A stretch of DNA of 31,992 bases from CAYXZP01 sp964469485 (GTDB taxonomy: Bacteria; Desulfobacterota; Binatia; UBA1149; CAYXZP01), in NCBI GenBank assembly GCA_964469485.1, contig CAYXZP010000015.1:1-31992 (forward strand), read 5' to 3'. Shown here in pieces: positions 7,973-14,968 of the stretch. The notes below the pieces were generated by a model. That model worked only from the letters and a program-made list of their open reading frames with translations, searched no databases and had not been told where the DNA came from. Position 1 is the stretch's first letter; every line of letters starts with the position of its first letter. Position numbers and translations under genes: made by a program.

Positions 7973-8866
7973 TCAGAGCTCAGGGGCGCCGAGGGATGCG
8001 AACAGAGCCTGGTCGCTTCGTCCCCGGCTAGCCTGCCTCATGGTAGCAGCGGCCCTCTCGTCGCGCTCGCGAGCCAGCGCCTCGCCGGCCAGTTCGGGAT
8101 GCCCCGCCCGTGCCAGCGCCAGTACGGCGGCCGCCCGCGCCGACGGGTCCCCGGCTTCGAGTTCGGCCTTTAGCGCCTCGATGGCCCGGTCGCTCCCATG
8201 GCTTCCGAGGCAAAGCCAGAGCTGCGGTTGCACCGGACGCCCCGCGCTACGGCGCTCGTCGGCCAGATCGAGCGCCATCGAGGCCAGTTCTTCGGAAAGT
8301 CTGCGGTCGAGCCCGTACACCCTCCACAGGGGAGCGTCGATGAAGACGGCCTTGATGGCGAGCTGGCGCCAAGCAACGTCGTCGAAGTGCGTGAAGGCAT
8401 AAGGATTGTCGCAGGCCAGCGCCTCGAAGACCGTCGACATGTTCGAGCGGCACCCTTCGCCGGCCCGCCACAGGAAGCGACGGCCGCCGGGCAGCAAGGC
8501 CAGCGAGCGGTAAAGGGCCACCGTTTCACCCTGGTCGGCGTACCTGAAGCATTCCTCGAGCGTCGTGTTGAAACTGTCCTCCTCGAGATCCGGGCGCGTC
8601 AGGAGCAGGAGGACGCGCAGGGCCTCGAGCGCCGTCCAGCGTTCGGGATTCCATCCGGCCAGAGCAACAGCGGCCGCCTCGATCTCGGCCGGGTTCGGGT
8701 CCAATGGGCGCCGCGGCGCATAACGGACGGCCTTGGAGAAGAGCAGCGCAAAGTTCCGGCCGTCCGTACCGGCGGCGATATTTACCAGCGTCGTGTCGAG
8801 CCATGCGCGGGCGTGCTCATCGAGCCTGCCGGCGAGCATGCGGCAGAGGACCTCGCGGGCGTTCAC
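7973..8866 (-). CDS. eboA: EboA domain-containing protein
   Basis: The start is placed at GTG 8866, whose GTGA overlaps the TGA stop of the VWA gene. A longer frame to 9001 would run 135 nt into the VWA gene. The 297-residue product is Leu/Ala-rich and helical. It contains a 'WL..tl' N-terminal segment, a central FNTTLEECFRYADQGETVALYRSLALLP stretch (described here in parts: FNTTLEECF then YRSLALLP) and SNMSTVFEALACDNPYA, all typical of the EboA family. The C-terminal part (from about residue 205) looks like HEAT-type helical repeats (ADLERS-like pairs with 'ARAAAVLALARAG'). EboA has no known reaction. Family assignment rests on these motifs and on the adjoining complete ebo set. Confidence 0.8.
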   Translation of the reverse strand: MNAREVLCRMLAGRLDEHARAWLDTTLVNIAAGTDGRNFALLFSKAVRYAPRRPLDPNPAEIEAAAVALAGWNPERWTALEALRVLLLLTRPDLEEDSFNTTLEECFRYADQGETVALYRSLALLPGGRRFLWRAGEGCRSNMSTVFEALACDNPYAFTHFDDVAWRQLAIKAVFIDAPLWRVYGLDRRLSEELASMALDLADERRSAGRPVQPQLWLCLGSHGSDRAIEALKAELEAGDPSARAAAVLALARAGHPELAGEALARERDERAAATMRQASRGRSDQALFASLGAPEL

Positions 8867-10047
8867 TGTCTGGCGCCGACAAGCGCGGTGATGGCCTCGG
8901 CCACGCCGTCGACCGAGAGGTGGAACATGGGAAAGAGCCGCTGGATGACCCGGCAGGTCATCGAGCCGTCCCAGTAGGGCGGGTCCTCGGGGTTGACCCA
9001 CACGGTGCGTTCAAAGTGACCGGCGATCTTCTGGAGCCAGGTGATACCGGTGGTCTCGCTGGCAAGGTGGTGGCTGATGTTGCCGTAGGGTTCGAACAGT
9101 TCGGCCGGGTGCATGGCCGAATCGCCGACGATGACCACTTTCCATCGTTCGTCGAGACTGCGAAGCAGGTCGCCGGTGGCTATGGCGTCGCGGTCGCGCA
9201 TGAGCCCGTTACGATAGACACGTTCGTAGATGCAGTTGTGGAAGTAGTAGGCGCGTAGGTCTCGCAGACCGCGTTCTTCGTATAGCGCGGTTATGAGCCG
9301 GCTCACGGGTTCGAAGAAGGGGTCCATTGTCCCGCCGACGTCCATGAGCAGCAGCAGGCGCACGTTGTTCTTCCTTGGGGCGCGAAAGACGAATTCTATT
9401 TCACCCGCGTTCTTGCAGGTCTCGTCGATCGTTTCATCGAGGTTGAGCTCGCTGGCCAGACCCTCGCGCGTGAGGCTTCGAAGCCTCTTGAGCGCGACGC
9501 GTATCTGACGTGTGTCGAGCGTGACGTCCGTCCGGTAGTCGCGAAAACGCCGCTGGCCGGCCACCTTCATGGCCGAACGGTTGCGGCTGTGTCCGCCTAC
9601 GCGGATGCCGGTCGGGTGCTGGCCGCTGTTGCCGAAGGGCGAGCGCCCGCCCGTGCCCACCCAGCGGTCGCCGCCGTCGTGGCGTTCGGTCTGTTCGGCC
9701 AGCGTTTCCAGGAAGCGCTGCATGAGTTCGTCGGAACTGAGCTTTTCGAGGACCTCGAGTTCCTCGGGGGTGAGTTTTGGCATGTCGCCGGACTCGCGCA
9801 GCCATTCGAGCACCTCGTCCTCGATGTCGAGCGAGCTTTCCACCCCTTCGAACACGCGCAGGAAGACACGGTCATAGGAATCGAAATAGGTCTCGCTCTT
9901 TACCAGGCAGGAACGGGCCAGGTGGTAGAAACGCGGCAGGCTCGCCCCGTGCAGGCCCTTGCGCATGGCTTCCACGAGCGTCATCCACTCCTGGATGCCG
10001 ACCGGCACCCCCTCGTGTCTCAATCCGTAGAAGAGGTCGAGAAACAC
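8863..10047 (-). CDS. CoxE-type von Willebrand factor A domain protein
   Basis: This 394-residue cytoplasmic protein pairs with the preceding MoxR ATPase (2 nt apart). The N-terminal 220 residues are helical and charged, with a Gly/Arg-rich linker (125-165). The C-terminal VWA domain follows, with the MIDAS-like segment LLMDVGGTM (234-241) and a second acidic loop at VIVGDSAM (306-312). Position three of the DxSxS MIDAS is Gly and five is Thr, as in many CoxE-family proteins. MoxR/VWA pairs generally act as chaperones that mature or insert cofactors into partner enzymes. The client here is unknown. GTG start at 10047; its stop overlaps the eboA start, tying this pair to the EBO genes. Confidence 0.88.
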   Translation of the reverse strand: MFLDLFYGLRHEGVPVGIQEWMTLVEAMRKGLHGASLPRFYHLARSCLVKSETYFDSYDRVFLRVFEGVESSLDIEDEVLEWLRESGDMPKLTPEELEVLEKLSSDELMQRFLETLAEQTERHDGGDRWVGTGGRSPFGNSGQHPTGIRVGGHSRNRSAMKVAGQRRFRDYRTDVTLDTRQIRVALKRLRSLTREGLASELNLDETIDETCKNAGEIEFVFRAPRKNNVRLLLLMDVGGTMDPFFEPVSRLITALYEERGLRDLRAYYFHNCIYERVYRNGLMRDRDAIATGDLLRSLDERWKVVIVGDSAMHPAELFEPYGNISHHLASETTGITWLQKIAGHFERTVWVNPEDPPYWDGSMTCRVIQRLFPMFHLSVDGVAEAITALVGARQ

Positions 10048-10049
10048 GC

Positions 10050-10931
10050 CTACTGGTTGTAGCGCGGCCCCAGCTCTTCCCAGTTCACCGGGTAGCTACC
10101 GTCCCCGTCGTCGTAACGGGTGAGTGCGTCCACGTCCTGCTCCTTCTTGAGCAGCGAGCCGACAAAGGGAATGTGCGAGTGGAGCTTGTCCTCGCTGATG
10201 CCGGCCTTGAGCAGCACGGCTATCCAGTCGATGAGTTCCGAGGTGGACGGTTTCTTGCGAAGCTCGCTCTGCTCGCGCAGCCAGTAGAACTTGATCAGCA
10301 CCTGATCGAGCAGCTCCTCTTCGAGACGGGGGTGGTGGACCGTCAGGATCTCCCTCATCAGTTCGGGGTCGGGGAACTCGATGAAGTGGAAAATGCAACG
10401 GCGCAGGAAGGCGTCGGGCAGTTCCTTCTCGTTGTTCGACGTGATGACCACGACCGGGCGTTCGGTGGCGGCGATCTCCCGGCCGGTCTCGAGGATGGAG
10501 AAGCGCATGTTGTCGAGCTCGTGGAGCAGGTCGTTCGGAAATTCGACGTCGGCCTTGTCGACCTCGTCTATCAGCAGGACATGGCGGGTTTCGGCGGCGA
10601 ACACGCGGCCGAGCGGGCCGAGCTTGATGTAGCGCTCGATGTCGGCGACATCGCCCGTGCCGAAACGGCTGTCGTTGAGCCTCTGCACCGTGTCGTAGAC
10701 GTAAAGTCCGTCGGCGGCCTTGGAGGTCGACTTGATGTGCCAGTTCTCCAGCGGCATGCCGAGGCCTTCGGCGATATGTTGGGCCAGCAGCGTCTTGCCG
10801 GTACCCGGCTCTCCTTTGATGAGCAGGGGCCGCTCTAGTGCGACGGCGCAATTCACGGCGTCTATCAAGGGTTCGGAGGCGATATAGCCCTCGGTGCCCG
10901 TGAACCTGTGAAATCCGTTTTCCTTCGACAT
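10050..10931 (-). CDS. MoxR-family AAA+ ATPase
   Basis: Start is ATG 10931, with AGGAG seven bases upstream; the adjacent TTG at 10934 is rejected for spacing. The 293-residue protein has Walker A GEPGTGKT (40-47), Walker B VLLIDEVDK (118-126), sensor-1 Asn in TSNN (164-167) and an arginine-finger segment DAFLRRC (173-179). These are all features of the MoxR branch of AAA+ proteins. These ATPases work with VWA-domain partners to remodel or activate protein complexes. The VWA gene follows after 2 nt. It lies 21 nt downstream of the acyl-CoA dehydrogenase pair and is probably in the same transcript. Confidence 0.92.
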   Translation of the reverse strand: MSKENGFHRFTGTEGYIASEPLIDAVNCAVALERPLLIKGEPGTGKTLLAQHIAEGLGMPLENWHIKSTSKAADGLYVYDTVQRLNDSRFGTGDVADIERYIKLGPLGRVFAAETRHVLLIDEVDKADVEFPNDLLHELDNMRFSILETGREIAATERPVVVITSNNEKELPDAFLRRCIFHFIEFPDPELMREILTVHHPRLEEELLDQVLIKFYWLREQSELRKKPSTSELIDWIAVLLKAGISEDKLHSHIPFVGSLLKKEQDVDALTRYDDGDGSYPVNWEELGPRYNQ

Positions 10932-10952
10932 CAAGTAACTCCTATGGATCGA

Positions 10953-12074
10953 TCAGCGGCCGTCGGCCAACATGCGGCCCATGCCGGCTAGTTGGGCTTG
11001 GGCGTTTCCGAGCGTCTGTGCGATGCGGTGAGCGGCCAGGAAGTAGCGGTGCAGCGGGTAATCGGTGTCCACGCCGATCCCGCCATGGAGATGCTGGGCG
11101 GCATAGGTAACACGGTGGCCGGCCTCGCCGGTCCAGTACTTCGCAATGGCTATCTCACGGCGCGCCGGCAGTCCCTGGCCGAGCCGCCAGACGGCCTGCC
11201 AGGCCGACAGTCTCATGGCTTCCACGTCGACATAAGCGTCGGCCGCGCGCTGGGCGACGGCCTGGAAGGTGGCGATCGGTTTGTCGAACTGTTCCCGCTC
11301 GCCCGTGTACTTTGCCGTTATCCGGAGCGCGCGCTCTGCCACGCCGAGGGCCAGCACCGACAGCGCGGCGCTGGTGTGGTCGATCATCCAGTCGAGCACT
11401 TCCTCGCCCTTGCCGGGTTCGGCCAGCACGGCGTCGTCCTCGACGCGCACATTGGTAAGTTTGAGCCGGTATTCCAGCTCGCCCGTGGTTGTTTCCTGGG
11501 GCGTTAGCTCGAGGCCGTCGGAATCCATCGCGACTATGAAAACGGCAAGTCCGTTGTGCGCAAGGGCCGGGACGAGCACGCTTTCGGCCACGGACGCGGC
11601 CGGCACGTAGGCCTTCACGCCGTCGACCCGCCAACCGAGCTCGTCGCGGCGCGCCACCGTGCGGCGCGGACGGCGCGCATCGCGGGCGCTTTCCTCGGCA
11701 AGGGCGGCCGTCAGTACGCAGTCACCGCACACCAGCCGCGGTAGCAGGGAACCACGGTGGATGGCCGCGCCGAAACGGTCGATGGTGAGCGCGGCGCTTA
11801 CCAGCGTGGTGAGCAGCGGGACGGGCGCTAGTGTGCGGCCGGCCTCCTCGATGATGATGCACAGTTCCTCGAAGCCGAGCCCCGCGCCGCCGACCTCTTC
11901 CGACAATGCCACTCCGAGGAGCTGAGAATCGGCCAGGGCCATCCAAAGGTCGCGGTCGAACCAGTCCTGCCCCGTGTCGTAGCCGGGCAGTTTCTCGGGG
12001 TCGATGCGTTCGTCGAATATGCGTGCGACGAGCTTCTTGAGGTCGTCCTGTTCTGGTGTGACCGAGAAGTCCAT
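10953..12074 (-). CDS. Acyl-CoA dehydrogenase, non-catalytic-type partner subunit
   Basis: This 373-residue acyl-CoA dehydrogenase fold protein has the FAD-contact segment REQFDKPIATFQ and the C-terminal HLHGGIG motif. Neither usual catalytic base is visible: the position matching MCAD Glu376 falls in LGNAQAQ, and the helix-G position matching IVD Glu254 falls in DHTSAAL. Paired dehydrogenases of the steroid side-chain type (ChsE4-ChsE5 and similar alpha2beta2 enzymes) contain one catalytic and one FAD-binding but base-less subunit. This gene fits the latter. It starts 9 nt after the catalytic partner's stop. Substrate cannot be read from sequence; a bulky acyl-CoA such as a sterol side chain is one possibility. 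Confidence 0.88.
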   Translation of the reverse strand: MDFSVTPEQDDLKKLVARIFDERIDPEKLPGYDTGQDWFDRDLWMALADSQLLGVALSEEVGGAGLGFEELCIIIEEAGRTLAPVPLLTTLVSAALTIDRFGAAIHRGSLLPRLVCGDCVLTAALAEESARDARRPRRTVARRDELGWRVDGVKAYVPAASVAESVLVPALAHNGLAVFIVAMDSDGLELTPQETTTGELEYRLKLTNVRVEDDAVLAEPGKGEEVLDWMIDHTSAALSVLALGVAERALRITAKYTGEREQFDKPIATFQAVAQRAADAYVDVEAMRLSAWQAVWRLGQGLPARREIAIAKYWTGEAGHRVTYAAQHLHGGIGVDTDYPLHRYFLAAHRIAQTLGNAQAQLAGMGRMLADGR

Positions 12075-12083
12075 GGTGTGCCC

Positions 12084-13259
12084 TTACCTGAGCGGCCTCG
12101 GCATCCCCAGGCCGGCCACCGATATGATGTCGCGCTGTACCTCGTTGGTGCCGCCGCCGAAGGTCAGGACCAACATGGCCCGGTACATGCGCTCGACCTT
12201 GCCCTTGAGGACCCCGCCCTCGGTTCCGCGCCGCAGATAGCCCGCCTGGCCGAGCACCTTGAGCAGCAAATGGTATCCGTCGATGTAGAGTTCACTTCCG
12301 TAGACCTTTACGGTCGAGGCCTCGGCGTAATCAAGGGAGTCGTTGCTCATGTTCCAGGCCTGCTTCCAGTTCATGAGCTTCAAAATCTCGACCTTGGCAT
12401 CGACCTCGGCCAGCGTCATCTGCACCCACGGTTCGTCGATCATGCGCGAACCGTCATCGAGCTTGGTCTTTCGGCAAAAGGCGACCGTTTCGGCGAGCAG
12501 GCGTTCCATGGTGCCGCAGTGAAACAGGGACACGCGTTCGTGGTTGAGTTGGTTGACTATAAGCGTCCAGCCCGAGCCCGGCTCCCCGACGAGGGCGGCT
12601 TCGGAGACGCGCACGTTGTCGTAATAGGTCGCGTTGGTCTTGATGCCGGCAACCGTGTTGATGGGGGTGAAGCTGTATCCTTCTAGCTGTGTGCCGACGA
12701 TGAACATCGAGAGCCCCTGGTGCTTTGGGGCCTGAGGGTCGGTGCGCGCGGCCAACCATATATAGTCGGCGTGGTCGGCAAGGCTGGTCCACAGTTTGTG
12801 GCCGTTTATGGTCCAACCGTCGCCGTTGCGCTCGGCCCTGGTCTTGAGCGAGGCAAGGTCCGTGCCGGCCTCCGGTTCCGAGTAACCGACCGCGAAGAAG
12901 ATCTCGCCCTTGAGTATGCGGGGCAGATACTCGGCCTTCTGTTCCTCGGTGCCGAATTGCTGGATCGTCGGGCCGACCGTGCTGATGGTCAGGAAGGGCA
13001 GGGGAAAGCCCGAGCGCTGGGCTTCCTCGGCAAAGATGTACTGCTCGGCCGGCGAGCGGCCCTGGCCGCCGTATTGCTCGGGCCAGCCGATACCGATCCA
13101 ACCGTCGGCACCGAGCTTTTTCATGGCCTTGCGGAAAAGCGGTCCGCCGCCCTCGCCGCCGGTTGTCTCGGCCTCGAGCGCCGGCGTCATGAGGGCCTGG
13201 AAGTAGCGGCGCAGCTCGTCGCGCAGTTCCTTCTGCTCCGGGGTCAGGTCGATGTACAA
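12084..13259 (-). CDS. Acyl-CoA dehydrogenase, catalytic-type subunit
   Basis: This 391-residue flavoenzyme is read from TTG 13259, preceded at some distance by GGAGG (13272-13276). It contains YSEPEAGTDLASL (126-138), the substrate/FAD loop characteristic of the family, and a C-terminal GGGTNEVQRD segment. The canonical MCAD-type Glu before GT is replaced by Gly. E241 in NQLNHERVS aligns instead with the helix-G Glu used by isovaleryl-CoA dehydrogenase-like enzymes, so it probably serves as the base. The following gene encodes a base-less homologue, so the two likely form a heteromer that oxidises an acyl-CoA to the 2-enoyl-CoA. It is the first gene of the minus-strand run, divergent from the transglutaminase-like gene. 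Confidence 0.9.
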   Translation of the reverse strand: MYIDLTPEQKELRDELRRYFQALMTPALEAETTGGEGGGPLFRKAMKKLGADGWIGIGWPEQYGGQGRSPAEQYIFAEEAQRSGFPLPFLTISTVGPTIQQFGTEEQKAEYLPRILKGEIFFAVGYSEPEAGTDLASLKTRAERNGDGWTINGHKLWTSLADHADYIWLAARTDPQAPKHQGLSMFIVGTQLEGYSFTPINTVAGIKTNATYYDNVRVSEAALVGEPGSGWTLIVNQLNHERVSLFHCGTMERLLAETVAFCRKTKLDDGSRMIDEPWVQMTLAEVDAKVEILKLMNWKQAWNMSNDSLDYAEASTVKVYGSELYIDGYHLLLKVLGQAGYLRRGTEGGVLKGKVERMYRAMLVLTFGGGTNEVQRDIISVAGLGMPRPLR

Positions 13260-13387
13260 GGCTACGGCGTTCCTCCGAGCCGGTTAGTTTCGCGTGAGCG
13301 CCTTTTTGCCGCAAACGGCGAGGCTTGAATGGCACGAGGAGCCTTGTTAAAGCTCCGCGGGGAGTGAGACTAGGAGGTGTTGCGAGG

Positions 13388-14347
13388 ATGAAGAGCTTCA
13401 GTACGGCGGCCCTTATTGTGGCCGGCGCGATGCTATGCCTTGGGGCTGCCTCCCCGGACGGCATTCCCGACAGCCGCCGTTTCGAGTTCACCTATGATCT
13501 CGTACTCGATCCCCCCAGGGACGCGCGCCGTATCGAGGCCTGGGTGCCCGTGCCGATCGACATTCCCGGCCAGGACATCGGCAAGGTAAGGATAGACACC
13601 GAGGCCGACTACCGGTTTACGACCGAGGCGGCCTACGGCAACCGAATGATACACATCGTCGCGGACGGTCCTGGCGCGGCGCCGCTAAAGGCAACGATGA
13701 CCATCGAGGTCATCCGTCGTGAGTACACGGGCGCGGACACCGGCGAACCCGACCCGAGATATCTGCGGCCCAACAGGTTGGTGCCCACCGACGGCATGAT
13801 CGCCAAGCTGGCTCAGCGTGCGACCAAGGGCGCCACCACCGACATCGAGAAGGCCCGTGCCATCTACGAGTTCGTCACCAAGACCGTCACTTACGATAAG
13901 TCGGGCACCGGTTGGGGCCGCGGCGATGCCCTGTTCGCCTGCGATGCGAAGGTCGGCAATTGCACCGATTTCCACGCCCTGTTCATAGCCATGGCGCGCG
14001 CGAGCGGCATTCCGGCCCGCTTCGAGATCGGTTTTCCTCTGAAGGCCGGCGTCGCGACGGGCAGCGTCGGCGGTTACCACTGCTGGGCCGAGTTCTACAT
14101 CGACGGCAAAGGGTGGATCCCGGTGGATTCCTCGGAGGCTCAAAAGAACCCCGAGCGTCATGAGTACTACTTCGGAAGCCTCGACCCGCACCGTGTCGAG
14201 TTCACCAAAGGGCGCGACTTGGTGCTCAACCCCCCGCAGAAGGGCGGGCCGCTGAACTATTTTGTGTATCCTTATGTGGAGTTCGACGGCAAGCCGCTGA
14301 GCGACAAGAACAGGGTGAAGCTCAGCTTCTCCTACAGGAACGTCTGA
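13388..14347 (+). CDS. Exported transglutaminase-like domain protein
   Basis: ATG 13388 follows AGGAGGT (13372-13378) at nine bases; a longer frame to 13325 is not needed. The 319-residue product starts with a signal peptide (residues 1-21, hydrophobic core then GAAS). A beta-rich N-terminal domain (30-115) precedes a transglutaminase/protease-like core. The catalytic triad is visible as C192 (GNCTDFH), H231 (GYHCWAEFY) and D247 (WIPVDSSEA). Bacterial secreted members of this fold act as proteases or amidases more often than cross-linkers. It is transcribed divergently from the acyl-CoA/EBO operon and followed 39 nt later by an exported EHP-repeat protein. Confidence 0.87.
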   Translation: MKSFSTAALIVAGAMLCLGAASPDGIPDSRRFEFTYDLVLDPPRDARRIEAWVPVPIDIPGQDIGKVRIDTEADYRFTTEAAYGNRMIHIVADGPGAAPLKATMTIEVIRREYTGADTGEPDPRYLRPNRLVPTDGMIAKLAQRATKGATTDIEKARAIYEFVTKTVTYDKSGTGWGRGDALFACDAKVGNCTDFHALFIAMARASGIPARFEIGFPLKAGVATGSVGGYHCWAEFYIDGKGWIPVDSSEAQKNPERHEYYFGSLDPHRVEFTKGRDLVLNPPQKGGPLNYFVYPYVEFDGKPLSDKNRVKLSFSYRNV

Positions 14348-14386
14348 GCCGTGGCGGTCGGGCCGCCGGCCAAGGGAGGAATGCAC

Positions 14387-14881
14387 ATGATTCGGAATGC
14401 ACGCGCTTTGTATGCCGTAGTGCTGGGGCTTGTTCTGATAGCCGGCGCGGCCCTGGCCGAACACCCGTCCGAACACCCCAGCGAGCACCCCAAGGAGCAT
14501 CCGGCCGAGCACCCCGCCTCTACGAAGACAAGCCCGGTAAGCAAAGAGGCCCTTGCCACGGCCATCGCGAACCATGTCAAAGCGGCCTCGGCCGGGGCCG
14601 GAGCGTTCGTCGTCGAGGACTCGACTAGCGGCAAGACGCTGCGGCTTGTCCTCGACAAGGTTCACAAGGAGCGGTTGGCGCGGGTCGGCAAGGACACCTA
14701 TTTCGCGTGCGCGGACTTCACGGCCGAGGACGGCACTAGCTACGATCTCGATTTCTTCATGCGTGGTTCTTCGGCCCACGAGCTTTCCCTTACGGACCAG
14801 AGCGTTCACAAAAAGAACGGACATGCGCGCTACAATTGGGTCATGCGTGACGGCCTTTGGACCAAGAGTTCGGGCGATTAA
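14387..14881 (+). CDS. Exported protein with EHP tetrapeptide repeat
   Basis: ATG 14387 is preferred because AAGGGAGGA ends at 14380, six bases before it; the ATG at 14381 would abut the ribosome site. The 164-residue product has a signal peptide (1-24, ending ALA). Five Glu-His-Pro units at residues 25-43, spaced by Ser/Lys/Ala, come right after the cleavage site. A small globular domain (about 50-164) contains one Cys in YFACADFTAEDG, and ends in SVHKKNGHARYNW, a conserved-looking HxxNxHxRY pattern. Function is not recognised. The His-rich, acidic mature N-terminus could bind metal ions. It is probably in the same transcript as the transglutaminase-like gene, 39 nt upstream. Confidence 0.75.
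   Translation: MIRNARALYAVVLGLVLIAGAALAEHPSEHPSEHPKEHPAEHPASTKTSPVSKEALATAIANHVKAASAGAGAFVVEDSTSGKTLRLVLDKVHKERLARVGKDTYFACADFTAEDGTSYDLDFFMRGSSAHELSLTDQSVHKKNGHARYNWVMRDGLWTKSSGD
14459..14515 (+). repeat. 12-nt tandem repeat encoding Glu-His-Pro-X
   Basis: Five consecutive EHP units (EHPS, EHPS, EHPK, EHPA, EHP) are encoded at the start of the mature exported protein. Synonymous codon differences between units (gaa/gag, cac/cat, ccg/ccc) show it is a conserved peptide repeat rather than a recent DNA slippage product. Confidence 0.85.
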
Positions 14882-14968
14882 CCCGGCACGCGCGGCGCTT
14901 TTGCGCTCGGGCCGCTAGCGCGAATACACCCTAGACAGCCCCGCACCGGCGGTGTTAGGCTCGAAGGG

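Noticed and set aside
13338..13356. Inverted repeat GGAGC/GCTCC in the divergent gap before the transglutaminase gene
   Set aside because: Only 5 bp with a 9-base loop; could be an operator but one copy gives too little support.
13685..14824. 379-residue minus-strand frame
   Set aside because: Lies antisense to the transglutaminase-like and EHP-repeat genes, both of which have signal peptides, ribosome sites and motifs.
14895..14906. GCGC-TTTT-GCGC hairpin after the EHP-repeat gene
   Set aside because: A 4-bp stem without a following T-run is too weak to call a terminator.
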